From: Cryptomeria japonica
Lineage: Eukaryota > Streptophyta > Pinopsida > Cupressales > Cupressaceae
Assembly: GCF_030272615.1 (NCBI RefSeq)
Contig: NC_081410.1
Coordinates: 227,078,915 to 227,142,914, forward strand
Reading direction: 5' to 3'
DNA: 64,000 nt
Shown: piece after piece, positions 1 to 12,210 of the stretch
Position numbering within the stretch: the stretch's first letter is position 1
Layout: every line of letters starts with the position of its first letter
The notes under the pieces: generated by a model
What the model was told of the DNA's origin: nothing
The model's database searches: none
The model's input: only the letters and a program-made list of their open reading frames with translations
Translations under genes and position numbers: made by a program

Positions 1-800
1 GTTCATGCAGCTTGTTTACCCGATATTCCTCATCTAGTATGAGGCCTTTCAAAGATACCCCGAGAGAGGGTATTTCTACCTCAAGAGGTAGAATTGCCTT
101 TGATCAATACACCAATGAATATGGTGTAGTCCCTGTAGGTTTTTTAATACTAGTCTTTTATGCCCAAAGTGTCGGATTGAGTTGTACATTCCAATCCTTG
201 CGTGCATCATTTACTGTTTTCTTGAGGATTTTTAGAATTGTTTTATTTGATGCATCTTCTTGACCATTCCCTTGTGGATAGTAAGGTGTGGAGAAGCGAT
301 GTTGGATTTTTAATCTTTCACATAGCTCTCATATGTATTGATTTTTGAAAGGACGCCTGTTGTCTGTGATAATGGAACTAGGAATGCCATATCTGCAAAT
401 GAGATAATTGAGAATAAATGAGGCAATTTGTTTTCCAGTTACAGTGGTCATCGGGACTGCTTCAATCCACTTTGCAAAATACTTTGTTGCAATGATAATG
501 AACTTATGTCCATTTGAAGAAGAAGGATGAATTTTCCCTACTAAATCAAGTCCCCAGTAACAGAAAGGCCAAGATGTGGTAAATGGCTGCAACTCCTGTG
601 CTGGTGCATGGATAATATTGCCATGAATTTGGCACTTAGGATATTTATTTTCAAATTGATAAAGACCATTTCTCCATTGTCGGCCAATAATATCCCATTC
701 TCAGAAGTTTCTTGGTGAGAGTAGGACCACTTGAATGCGTATCGCAGATACCCTTGTGAATCTCATGCAAGGCAGAGTCAGATTCATTACGATCAAGGCA
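1..800 (-). pseudogene. Integrase remnant of element A (Tat-type Ty3/gypsy)
   Basis: Integrase inserts retrotransposon cDNA into the chromosome. Read on the minus strand, a decayed HHCC zinc-finger region (about 800-600) is followed by a catalytic core with the first Asp in GLDLVGKI and the second in IITDN (592-329). The frame then meets a TGA and continues to the YYPQGNGQ motif (about 270) and on to the window edge. At the usual catalytic Glu the sequence reads GQEDASNK, where relatives have GQAESSNK, so the acid appears replaced by Asp. Several further stops are present. The left part of the element, including its 3' LTR, lies outside the window. The gene is inactive; family assignment is firm because the order INT, aRH, RH, RT, PR, gag continues rightward. 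Confidence 0.85.
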
Positions 801-1456
801 TCAAAGAAGAGTACCATCTAGACCTTGATGGTAAAGTGTGGTAGCAGTTAAGGTATAACGAGCGACTTGCCGAATGAAGTTGCATGTTTGGTTGCGAGAT
901 AGGTCGAGTGGAAGGGTATTTTTCTTAAGATAATCATAGATTGTCCCATATAGAGGTGAGTTTGAACCTATTAAGGCATAGATGACTTGGGATGCAGAAT
1001 TGTCATAGGCTGGGGAAAATAATTGCTCTACCAGGAACTCATAATGATGATGTTTCTCTGGAATTTGTAGCAATGAAGTGATGGTGGCCATTGCATCGAC
1101 CAATTTGTTGTCCAAGCTTGGTATTTGTTCAAAGGTGATGTGTATAAAGTACTGTTTGAAATCATCCACCATTCTCTTGTATGGCAACAACTTATCAACC
1201 TTTGTCTGATATTCATTGTTGATCTGATTGATGACTAATTGAGAATCCCCATAGACTCTCAATTCCATGATTTTCCATTCCACAACCATTTTGATTCCTA
1301 TTACCAAGGCTTCATATTCAGCGATGTTGTTGGTGCATGGAAACATCAGTTTATAAGATCATGGAATTGTATGCCCTTTTGGAGTGACGAACAAGATACC
1401 AACACCTAATCCATGTTCGGTATATGAACCGTCAAAGTACAAGGTCCATTATTTGG
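801..1456 (-). pseudogene. Second (archaeal-type) RNase H of element A
   Basis: This is an extra RNase H downstream of the ordinary RT-linked one. The first acidic residue is in YFDGS (about 1436-1422), the second in NNIAEYEAL, the third in YGDSQL and the fourth in the region DNKLVDAMA. A TGA interrupts the frame between the first two motifs. A tandem pair of RNase H domains is the established hallmark of the Tat lineage of plant Ty3/gypsy elements, so this domain fixes the family. It is part of the broken polyprotein and has no independent start. Confidence 0.85.
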
Positions 1457-2069
1457 GTGTGACAGTGAGTACATCCATGTATGGAAATTCCACCTGCATT
1501 GGTTGTTGATCTCATAGTGGTGCTTCAGCCAGTTGATCTGCAATTACATGTCCTTTGATAGCCCGATGTTCTGTGTACTAGATATCAAACTCACTAAGAA
1601 TCATGACCCATTTAGCCAATCGACCTGTAAGAGCTGCTTTTTTGAGTAAATACTTGAGAGGATCAATTTTTGCTACCAGCTTGATTGTGTGTGCTAGCAT
1701 GTAGTGGTGGAACTTTTGAGAGGCGAACACCATAGTGAAGCAAGCCTTCTCAATGAATGTATAATTTAGCTCATATCCATTTAATGTCCTGTTGATGTAA
1801 TAAATAGCTCGTTCCTTGCCTTCTGAATCTTCTTGTGCTAGCAATGCCCCCAATGATACTTCAGTTGTTGATATGTAGAGAATGAGCGGCTTGTCTGCTA
1901 TTGGTGGTACCAAAACTAGCGGATTCATCAGATATTGCTTGATCTGGTGGAATGATTCCTCACACTTGTCTTCACATCTAAAAGGTATATTCTTGTGTAG
2001 TGGATGATTGAAAGGGATATATTTGTCTGCTAGTTGAGCTATGAATTGCCATATAGACTGTAGTCATCC
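1457..2069 (-). pseudogene. First RNase H / RT connection of element A
   Basis: The minus-strand open stretch 1928-1578 carries the RT-linked RNase H fold (LGALLAQEDSEGKERAIYY and KLVAKIDPLKYLL). The usual first catalytic Asp of the TDAS motif is not seen: the sequence reads YISTTEVSLGALL. The flanking bases (2069-1929 and 1577-1457) continue the polyprotein with stops. Loss of this active site beside a better preserved second RNase H is the pattern of dual-RNase-H elements and also occurs in element B of this window. Confidence 0.75.
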
Positions 2070-3113
2070 TTATAGAGATCTGAGTTGGCTAATGTTCCTA
2101 GGAGGTGGCATCTCCATGATGGCATGTACCTTTGCTGGATCTACTTCAATGCCCTTTTGTGACACAATGTAGCCTAATAGTTTGCTTGATGTTACCCCAA
2201 AGACACACTTCTTAGGGTTTAGTCTGACCTTGAATTGCTCCAATATTTGAAAGATTTTATCTAATATGCCCAGATGTTCTGCTCGAGTGAATGATTTAGC
2301 TAGTAGAACATCCACATAGTCCTCCATGAAGGTATGCATCATATCGTGGAAGATTGTCGTTATGCCTCTTTGATAAGTTTCCCCAACATTCTTCAAGCTG
2401 AAAGGCATGACATTCCAACCATATGTTCCCCATGGACAGGTGAATGCAGTTTTATCTTGATCCTTTGGGGCAATTTTGATCTGATTATAGCCAGAGAAAC
2501 CATCCATTAATGATAACATTGTGTGGCCTACTGTTAGATCCACAATTATGTCGATGCTTGGTAAAGCAAAGTCATCCTTCGGACATGCTTTGTTGACATT
2601 TTTAAAATCTGTGCATATTCTGATGCTTCCATCAGGCTTTAAAACTAGTACAATGTTTGAAATCCATTCAACATAGTTTATAGGTTGAATGAATCCGACA
2701 TCTAATAACTTCTTTAGTTCATCTTTGACCAATAATTCTACATGTGGATTCATTTTTCTTAATTTATGTTTGACTGGCTTAGCTCTTGGAGTGATGGATA
2801 GATGATGCATGACCAGGTTTGGATCTATTCCAGGCATATTAGCATAGGACCAAGCAAAATTGATTTTCTTTTCCTTGAAGAATTTGATAAAATTTGGTTG
2901 CTCTTCTTTTGTCAGTGATTCTGCTACGTGTATGGCTTTGACTTGTGCTTCAGTACCGATGTTTATTGATTGAGTTGGCTCAATCAATATGGGTGAACTT
3001 TCTTGATAATGTTTAGGAAGAGTGTCAAGTCTCTCATCCTTAGGTGCCTCAAAAAGGTTTTCACCTACAGATTTGTCCTTTATTTCTACTTTGTTTTGAT
3101 CTAATACTATCAT
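2070..3113 (-). pseudogene. Reverse transcriptase of element A
   Basis: A 347-codon open frame holds most of the RT palm and fingers: the PVKHKLRKMNP entry motif, DVGFIQPINYVEWISNIVLV, ICTDFKNVNKACPKDDF, the LMDGFSGYNQIKIA block and MPFSLKNVGETYQR. The catalytic box reads YVDV where an active enzyme has YVDD, so the second metal-binding Asp is lost and the enzyme should be dead. The start chosen is only the first in-frame start codon; the protein is normally cleaved from a longer precursor. It lies between the G-patch region and RNase H, in the expected order. Confidence 0.9.
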
Positions 3114-3913
3114 TGACTAGTTTTCAACATTAGATCCTTTGTTTCTTTCATTTTTGCGACTGAGAGACTTGGCACTCCCCTGATTGCAGATATCGTCATT
3201 TTGTTCACTGGTAGAGCATGTTTTTGGGTTGACTAAACATAGATATTGGACAATGGATTCATCATCTGGGAATATTGGTATATCATGGTGTTCAAGTTCC
3301 CCCCAGTCTATGAGATTAGGATATATGAGCGGTAAGGAGTCATTTGGTGGGTTGAGGTTGGCTGCGGTTGGCTGCGGTAAGTGTCATGATATAGGCATCA
3401 TTATAGTTGTTTGGGATACTTGTTAAGTTTATGATATTGTCAAGGTCTTTGATGGTATCATCTTCGATGTAGCCCTGTTCATATTATTGTTGCTTGTTCT
3501 CATTAGCCTCGTAGATATGTCATGGTCCAAAGTCAAGTGGTCAAGATTTTGCACCTTGTCCCTCCTGAAAAAGGGGTGTGTATGAATGGATGGTATCTAC
3601 TTCATATCTTCAATAACATCGGAAAAACTACCCCATTCATATTCATTAGAATTAGTTTCAAAATTACTGTCCCAGAGTATCTCGTTGCTTCTAATAGGTA
3701 TGTTGTACGATGATAAAAGATCTCTAACAATTGGTACCAGTCTTGTAGTTTTTTTTAATTTGGAATCGGAGCCTGCTTGTACCCTTCGCATTTGTTCATA
3801 CATTGTTTCCCTTTAGTGAATGGTAATTTCTTCGGGTGGTGGCTCTACCTTGGTTTGATCAGGTTCTTGCACATGATGCACTTTCTTATAAGAGGCTTCT
3901 TCCCTTTGAATGG

Positions 3914-4573
3914 CTAGTTCATCTTGTCGTTTCTCATTTTCTTTCTCTTTCCTTGTCGTTTCTGTGGCTTGGTATGGTGCCTCTTGCCATGAATTTTCAT
4001 TATATTTCTTCTTTGCTCTCCATTGAGGTTTCTAATATTTATTTTCTTTTGTCTAGGTGGTACATGTTGTCCATATCCCAGTCTTGTTTTGTCTCTTGCA
4101 AATTGTGAAGGAAGTTGCAGAGGTTTTGTAATGCCTTCTTGACACTTGCCTATAGGTCCTTTGTCATTGTATCCCATATGTTGCATGATCCGGAATCCTT
4201 TTCCATATTGTTGTGTTGATATGGCCACCTCTATGGTAGCAGCTCTAACTTCTTCTTCATCCTTGCATAGCCAACAAAGGATGTCTTTCATTGGCCAGTG
4301 TACCCAATTGGATAAATTTACCATCAAACTTGGTGATGGGTTGTGTTTCTTGATGTGTTGATGCAGAAGGTTGTCCATAAGATTTTGGTGATGTTGGCAA
4401 TTTTGATAGGCATAAGGGTTCAAAAGAGTACTCCCCATGCCTTGATCTTCGATTTTCATCTTTTGTTTAAAGTCTATGGCTAAAGACTTGAGTTCTTCTT
4501 GATGATGATTGGGTATCGAGGAAGCTTGGGCTTCCCTGTTGTGTGGAACCACGCTATCTTGAGATACCCCCAT
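3914..4573 (-). pseudogene. G-patch-containing linker between PR and RT, element A
   Basis: A 219-codon open stretch includes a glycine-rich segment of the G-patch kind (KGFRIMQHMGYNDKGPIG, then LGYGQHV) followed by a very basic tail. G-patch motifs bind nucleic acid or helicases and occur in some retroviral proteases and plant retroelement polyproteins. The same segment sits in the same place in element B (about 21,390-21,540), so it belongs to the family. The stretch 3114-3913 between it and RT has only short frames; it presumably encoded the rest of the linker. Confidence 0.65.
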
Positions 4574-4599
4574 AGCATTGCAATGCTGAAAAGTGTTAT

Positions 4600-5287
4600 T
4601 ATCTACAGATATGGAAATTTCCTATCCATTGTATGAGAACTTGATACATTGATGATATGTCGAAGGTACTGCTTACATTTCATGTATCCATGGATGACCC
4701 AATAGAATATTGAATGTTAAGTCTATGTCTAAGAATTGGCACATCGTGTCCTTTTGTATTGGTACAACCTGAATAGGTAGTATCATTGTTCATTTGGATG
4801 ATCTTTCTTCATCATCATAGGCTTTGATGGTGATCTTCTTATTTGGATCAATAGACTACTCAGAGAAGCCCAATGCATGGATAAGCTTTAAAGTACAAAC
4901 ATTGAGACCAGCTCCTCCATCTATTAACACTCTTTTAACTCGATGTTTATAGACTAAGAATTTGATATGGAGCAGAGTGTTATGTGGATGATTCAAGGAA
5001 ACATCATCTTGTTTAGAAAATGTAAGGTTATGAGGCCCTATCATATGAGCCACCATGGCTTGGAATCGATCAATGTCTAGATCTTTTAGAAGGTTTGTTT
5101 CGACAAGTGCTTTCTCTAAGATGTCTTTGTGTTTTGGTGAGAGTTTGAGCAACTCGAGTATGGAAATCTGAGTGGGAATTCTCCACAGTTGATCAACCAA
5201 GTTATATTGGGTCTTGGGGATAGTTGTGGATGTTGATGTATTCCCTTTCAAGACGTATTTTTGTGCTCTGGTTGTCACATTGATCAA
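4600..5287 (-). pseudogene. Retropepsin-like protease of element A
   Basis: The aspartic protease releases the mature retroelement proteins. The minus-strand frame contains RVLIDGGAGLNVCTLKL, corresponding to the catalytic D-(T/S)-G loop in the Tat-type variant, followed after stops by FNILLGHPWIHEM (about 4700-4650), the conserved C-terminal LLGRPWIH motif. The two parts are separated by disruptions, so the product is inactive. Confidence 0.75.
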
Positions 5288-7126
5288 TGCATGTTCTTGT
5301 TTGTCCTTAATTTTTATGACATTTAATTGGTTGTCATCTATTGATATGTGATTGATGGTGTTATTTTATAGGTGATTTATATGAGCTCCTCTGATATTGT
5401 TTGATGTTGAATCTCCTCCCTTTTTGTAATTCAGAAGAGGATTTTTAAAGGCATCATGGTCACCATTTGTTTTGTGACTATCAACTATTAAATTATCTCT
5501 ATCGATCATGTCCTAAATGATGTTCTTAAGCCTCATACAATCATTTGTGTGATGTCCTTTGTTGCGATGAAAATAACAAAAATGCAAGTCATTCCACCAA
5601 GGTGGTTTGACCTGGGGTTCAAAGTTGTTCACAGTTGGCAATGTGATAATCTTATTCGTAAAGAGTTCTCGAAACACTGATTCTAAGATTTTCCCTAACG
5701 GTGTGTAGATGCGCCTATATAGGAAAGTATTGGTGTTGCCTCTCTGGTTTGCATTATTCCCTCGGTTAGTGTTTTTTCCTTGGTTATTGTTGTTGCCTTG
5801 GTTAGTGTTATTACCTTGGTTAGTGTTGTTGGTGTTTGATGTTGAACTTCCTTGATTGGTATTCTACGGATAAGTGTTAGTGCCTTGATTAACACTTTTG
5901 TTTTTGTTAGATGGTGGATTACTTGATAAACCTAACACCAGCTGTTTGGATTTCACATTATTAGCATCAACTACCCCATCATTAACAACATTTTTGTTCC
6001 TTGTCCAAAATCTAGATTTGTCTAAAGTGTTGTTGTTATTTTGATTGTTAAAGGGGTTAGTGTTTGATGAGTTAACTCCTTCCTTAAAGAACTTTAATGT
6101 TCCTTTCTTGATGTAGGCTTCCTCTACTTGGATTTTTTTTTCTATCAACTTGGAAAAAGATGGTATGCATTGGAGTTTGAGTTGATAACTCATCTCACTA
6201 TTTAGATTATCGATAAAGATCTCCATCTTTTCCTTTTCAGGCACATCTTGAGGATATCTCAAAACCATGCGTCTGCACTGCTGAAGAAACACCATGAACA
6301 TTTCATTGTTCTTTTGTTTGGTGTTACACACATCTAGCATGGTGATTGCATGTTGAATTTTATAGGAGTATTGCATGATAAATTTGTTTACCAACTCATC
6401 AAATGATCTGATGGGAGGTGTAAGTTTAGACAACCACTCCATGGTTTGCCTCCCAAACTTCTTGGGAATAGTCTCATTAAGTAAGTGTCATCGTGAGCAA
6501 ACTCTAGGCTTATGGTACAAAATTCCCGAATGTGATCACAGGGATCACTTTTACCATCGTACTTGTCATACTTTGGTATATCTTAATTTGGGGGAAAAGG
6601 TACCATGTTCAATCTCCTATCAAAAGGATAAGGACAGATTTCATCCAAGGAGTATCACACTTTGGTTCCTTGTTGCATGTCCTGCATTTGTCTTTGCAGC
6701 GTTTGGATTTGTTATGTAAGAGTGACCATGGGTGCATTTGTACTTCGAGGGAGAGCTTCCTCTCTCTTATTAAGATTGTCCCAATTGCGGGCATGGTTGT
6801 GTTCATGGGTGTTGTCTTTCTCATGTATGTTTTTTGGATCATGTGTTTCTTCTTCTCTTTGTTGGTCTTGATAGGCATAATCTAGACCTTGTTCTTAAAA
6901 TTATTTTGTCCATATTCCTTAAGTTTTCGATATCAAAATCTTCAATAAGTTTAACTCCTTTGCTAGTTAGCATAAGTATATATTTTTCCTTGTCTGCTTC
7001 AATAAGTCTTTCCATGAGCCTTTGGAATGATGGGTTTTCTTGACACTCTTGGAGAAGTTCCTTGGTGATCTTTGTTCTGCCCATATTGGCATACTCGTCA
7101 AAAGGGTTGGATAATCTACGACCCAT
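5288..7126 (-). pseudogene. Gag of element A (capsid plus zinc knuckle)
   Basis: Gag forms the particle that packages retrotransposon RNA. From the 5' side of the minus strand: an N-terminal stretch (7126-6839), a PFPPNYDIPKYDKYDGKSDP motif (about 6600-6540), then the capsid (6442-5864; RSFDELVNKFIMQYSY, NNEMFMVFLQQCRRM), an Asn-rich linker, and a zinc knuckle CYFHRNKGHHTNDC (about 5575-5530). The knuckle has the C-x2-H-x4-H-x4-C spacing common in Tat elements. Several stops and frameshifts break it. It is a useful contrast with element B, which has no equivalent of this block. Confidence 0.8.
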
Positions 7127-10003
7127 ACTTGATTTTGGTTGTGATTCTCTTTATTTGTTTCTCTGAGATCGAGTGACAGTTGGCATTTAGTAAATTTCTA
7201 CCATGATGAATTCTTTGTCTTCTATGGGAGTTCTGGGTGGTGTTGGCGGTTCAAGTCGAGCTTCATTATAAGTGATACAAAATTGTGGGAATAAAGCAGG
7301 ATTGACCCTTCCTCCATGATTTAGGTGTTGGTTGAATGTTTCTTTCTGAATGTAAGCTCTACTTCTCAAAGGTTCTTTGTCAAATTTGTTTGTTTTGCCT
7401 TGATATACAATCGCATTTGACACAAGAATGCGCGATGTGATGCAAAGAGTTGGTGATTGATATAGAGAAATTTATTCCTTCTCGTAAGTGCCTTAGAACT
7501 AGGGTGTCTCATTTTCAACTTAGTTTTGTGATGAAGACTTGTTCTTCTCAAAATATGAGGAGTGGTCATACACGAATGATCAAAGGTTGACATTGATGTT
7601 GGATTTGGATACTTCGTTTGACTACTCAAGTTTACTTTATCAAGTAGAGGTTTAGTTAGATTCGCCTCCACAACAAAGTGTGTCAAATGATATGGATAAA
7701 GTCTCCCGATATGGAAAATTGATTTGACAACTTAAGAATTAAACTAGGTATGTTGTTTTGATAGAATCCGTTGGATGGTGAAACTTTTGATCATTGTTTC
7801 TGATACTTCCTAATTTTGTTGGATGAAGTCTTATCTCAAGATAGTTGATGATTTGAAAAACTTATTCTGAAAGCACCTTGTTGAGTTTGTAATTTTTCTC
7901 ACTGATGATCGGATGTGAAATTTTGGCTGCTGAGTTTGGTAAAGGACCTAAAAGGGTATGTGAAACTGTTGATTAAATTTTCGAAAGATGACTGATTTGC
8001 TCTCTGTTTTTCCTAGTTTTGATCATGCGCTAAGACAGAAACTGAATGGGCTAAAGAATGTTCAAGATGCGCTACAGAAAGCTCTCTATGCATTATGTTG
8101 CCTCTCCTACATGCCAGTTTAGATTGTTTGAAAATGATTTCCCTGGATGGGTTATGCACTAATATGTCTCAATTACGTGCTGTTGTTTGGACTAAAAATG
8201 ATATGATATGTCTTGAATGCGCTATGTTGATATCTAAATAATAGACTAATGTCGGAAAGCACTACTAGAAATTTCACCAGTATGATACTGGTTATGCGCT
8301 AATTTGACTGATGAAAGTGCTAATTTTAGGTTGGAATGCATTGTATAATGGTCGCTACGCACTACGATGTTGCTCCTATGCGCTACTGTCATGATTGCTT
8401 TGTTTCTGCATTTTTTTGAATTTTATCACTTGTGATTTTGGTGGATGATTTTCTGAAAAAATAACTTGAAAACACAGCACATAGAAGAGATAACAATTTT
8501 GCCTATGCTAAACAAGTAGTGTATGTTCTGTGAGGATGTGTTCAAATCCTCGATGTTTTCACTGGTTTGGATAACAAATAAGACAAATCACGTAGACTCT
8601 TTATTCAAGGATCATCAACAACATCATAGCCCACTAGTCTCGATAATCCGTCAGCTCAAAAAGTTGTGTCACCCACTAGAGGGCGCATGTTTTTTTTTCC
8701 TTTTGACAGAAATTAACTCAAAGTGAATTGCTTCACAATTGAATAGTTATCTTGGGAGATATATGGTGAGTGATCTTGGGGGTGTATTCTTCCCCACCCT
8801 TGCACTATGATGTTAAAAATGTCTAGTAACTGACTCGGCTCAAAGTTCCTAGTGCTAAGGTTTTTAATCGAGCTTTTGTTCGGACTTTAGTGATAAACTC
8901 CCTCGGGAGGCTTCCCAAACTTTAGAACAAAGGCTTTATTTATCTTAAAGATACTAGGGGAAGGCTAATTGTTGAGCAAAAGTATTGAAAGGGACTTTCG
9001 TCAGCGTCCACATTTCATTATAGTGGGTTGGAACACTTGGCGATAAAGTCGTTTCCCACTTAGGTCGTTCCCCTCTCACTGGCCATTAATGACGCTCTAA
9101 GAGAAACTCAGGAGGGTAGGCCTGCTAAAGGATTTAAAATGCTTGAAGTAAAGAAATCTTTTAAGAGTGGTTTGGCTTTTTGGTCAACCCATTTAAGGGG
9201 ATAGCATATACCTTCCACTTCCGAGACAAAGCAAACAAAGTTCTTTTTATCCTTCAAAGAAATGATTTTCTAACTTTCTATTTGGAGATGTTGCTCCAAC
9301 AAGCATGATGTTCTTTTTAGTTCCTCATAGCAATTTGTTTGTTAATCTAGGAAAGTGAAATCCTAGTCAACAAAATAAATCGTGATGTTGGTCAACAAAA
9401 GGAAAACTGTGAAATGAAATACTTCTTTGCTTTGTACAAAATAAAGTGAGGTTGTTTTTATCCTTTGCAAAATGAAAATGAATTATATTCATGCACCAAA
9501 GGAAAATGGGATTCTTTTTACCTTTTACAAACTGAAAAGCAAATTTTGTTGTTCTTTTTAGACCCAAATGAAGTGTTTTTGCCTAACTTGCAAAAATAAA
9601 AAGTTTGTTTTGTTGTTTTTTTTATCTGACAATGGAATTCCTTTTCAAACCCACATGAAGATGTAGTAAATTTTAAACCCAAAAGAAAAGATGAGATTCT
9701 TTTTAAACTTAAAGGAAAGTGAATTATTTTTATCCAACTTAAAAATCTAGAAAGAATTAAATTCCTACTTTAACTTCTTATAAACCTACAAGAAATTGTC
9801 AGTGACCTGCAAGAAGAAAGTTAGTGAAAAATAGAATCTATGGTGGGCTTACAAAAGCCTAATTTTTCTTCACTTCAGTTACATATATCCACATTGAAAA
9901 GATATGCATACATATTGAATAAAGCATATAGAAAGACATCTCATAATCAATCAACACAAGTATGATGAAATCAAATCAAGAGCTCGTATATCTCATCATA
10001 ATC
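7127..10003. other. Presumed leader/5' LTR side of element A, boundaries unresolved
   Basis: Minus-strand open stretches at 7187-7423 and 7366-7686 are not recognised and may be the N-terminal part of gag. From 7690 to 10,003 no gene is supported. This is where the 5' LTR of element A should lie, but no convincing primer-binding site or LTR edge was found. About 9240-9760 has degenerate AT-rich repeats in which TTCTTTTTAnCC-type blocks alternate with AAAATGAAA-type blocks. Confidence 0.4.
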
Positions 10004-11995
10004 TTAGTGTCTAAGAGTACAAATGATATCAACTGTCATATACAATGTCTCATCAGAGAAAAAATCATATAGGCTACAAAAATGGGGTATATAACAAAAT
10101 CGAGGAGATATAACAAATCTAGCTCTCTGTCTCTCCCTCATCACCCAGTGGAGGAGGTGGTGCCTATTGACCAACATCTTCTCTAGGTGCCCTAGCTCCC
10201 TCAGATTGAGCCATATGCCGTTAATATGGAACAACCTGTTGCGCTATTGGGACTGCTACACTATAAGCTGCAACATAATAAGATTCACGACTCGTCTGAT
10301 GCAAAACCTTTCGTTGAAGAGCATCTCACTCTGCTCTCTCCTTTGTAAGTTGTCAATCTCGCTCTACTCTCACCTCTGCAATCTATCAATCATGCTCAAC
10401 TCTGATCTTAATGATATGTTGGTCTCACTCCACCAGCTGCGTCTGTGCCACTATCAATTGTGACTACAAACCTGTCACCATCGCCCTCAAAGACCATACT
10501 ACGTCTGGTACTGTCTACTCTCTCCCAACATCTCCCTCTCTGCCTCCCTTCTCATCCCTCTGTTTCTTCACCTACCTAGGATCTTCTCTCTCCTCCTCAC
10601 CTCCAACCTCTACTGCCCTAGAACCGCTAGCCTCAACCCCAACAACTCCTAAGGATCCACCCTCCCCTCTCTATCATTGTCGATCTCCTGTTGGTGCCCT
10701 GCTTCTACTAGCACCAGGATCACCTCATGCCTGTATAGGTACATCCACTCTCTATCCCTATACCTACACTCATTCCTATACCTGACCTGGTACCTATGCC
10801 TATGCTGGTGCATCCTTCTCCACCTCCTCTATAAGAGGCGCATGCTCTCCTGGATTTGTAAACCGAGGAAAAGGATGTCTCTAAAACCAATATCTATACT
10901 AGAGAAATACCCCTACATCTGCCACATCCTCTAGATAATCCCATCTCTACGGCTGTAAACCCGCTAACTCCTACATGCTCAGCACATTTGATAATCTTGG
11001 TGCCCATCCTCATCTCTCCTCCTCCCCATATATAACATAGCCTGTGAACTCCTGGGATATACTCTGCGGTCTCCCATACTATCTCATCACCCTAGATACT
11101 ACAAATCGCTCAATAATAGACACCAAATAGCCAATGAGAGGTCTAGTCATAAACATATCTTTCCTCTGTGCTCTCCAATCGTCCTACATCTCTAGACCCC
11201 TATATAGTCTCGATACTATAGCGATCAAATCATCCAACTGCGTCCTCCAAAAGTCAGACTTGCCAAAGTGGGGTTGTGTAACATAACCTGAGTGTCGACA
11301 TACAATAGGCTAATGCGCCTCCCACGAATCATCTACAATAGGTCTGCATACCGGGATATGTTCCCATACCCATATCTGCAAAAACTAAGACACCTATTGC
11401 CATGCTCTTCCCCTCATGATAGACAATCTCATGCATCTCATGGTACATTGGAGCGAGTAAGCATAATCCCCACCCTAATCTCACTAGATGAGTCAATGAC
11501 CTCTCTAGCATCCTACCCCATCCAAATAAAAATCCATGTTGTCCTCTATGAGGCATCACAAAACAACCAATCATGTCAGCCAAAATGCAAGCTAGAGGAT
11601 ACTCTGCACCATACCTGTTAATCAAATTCTCCCAATTGATAGCATGATCAAGGATAGTCTCATCATGGAATATATGTCTAACAACCAAAATACTCGATTG
11701 TGGAATAGAATCATAATCTACCTTATCTCCAACAAATGAAATCCTCAATATCCTATAAATATCCACCAATGTGATTGTCATCTCTCCAACTGGTAAATGA
11801 AAGGTGTTATGCTCATAATGGAAACGCTCAACTAATGTAGTCAGCATACCATGATTCACACAGATATCAAGCATCTACAACAGGTATCTGAATCCACACA
11901 ACCCAATATGACCTCTTTGTGCGTCTGATAAATCATGCACTAGCCTCATCGTTGACGAATATGTACACCGAAACTGAATATCTGGCAACTAAATC
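10004..11995 (-). pseudogene. Decayed antisense plant mobile domain (PMD) gene in element D
   Basis: The minus-strand frame 11,874-11,329 carries the PMD signature HNTFHLPVGEMTITLVDIYR followed by ILRI. Upstream, after a TAG, the frame extends to about 11,995 (LVHDLSDAQRGHIGLCGF), directly after a splice-acceptor-like TTTTGCAG. Downstream (11,328-10,004) the similarity decays; a coiled-coil-like stretch with many stops around 10,300-10,460 matches in character the last exon of the PMD gene of element B. PMD proteins (MAIN/MAIL1 family) are host nuclear proteins, and PMD genes also occur in transposons. Its orientation, antisense to the polypurine tract and LTR at 15.3 kb, is the same as in element B. 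Confidence 0.7.
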
Positions 11996-12210
11996 TGCAA
12001 AATTGAAAACATAAATCATCAATACGTGATCAAATTTGTGCTAAGAATGTGATAAACATGCTAAAGAATCCAAATATACAACATTCAAAATCAAAAATTG
12101 ATGTTTTGAACCTTTAAAACTACTTGTTGTTTTTCATATGAGTTTCCACAGACAAGCAACAACTCGTACAAGAAAACACTACGAGCCGCATGAGTAAACA
12201 TACCTATGTG
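11978..12210. repeat. Direct repeat, copy 1 (PMD-gene intron side)
   Basis: About 230 bases starting at ATCTGGCAACTAAATCTGC recur with few changes at 13,664-13,890. Copy 1 lies immediately upstream (in the antisense sense) of the PMD exon, where intron 1 is expected. Confidence 0.85.

Noticed and set aside
3184-4361. Plus-strand open stretches over the PR-RT linker of element A
   Set aside because: They are antisense to the recognised minus-strand polyprotein and have no domains.
8536-8556. GTGTTCAAATCCTCGATG as a tRNA T-arm or primer-site match
   Set aside because: Only the generic T-loop-like core fits; no tRNA fold and no LTR edge beside it.
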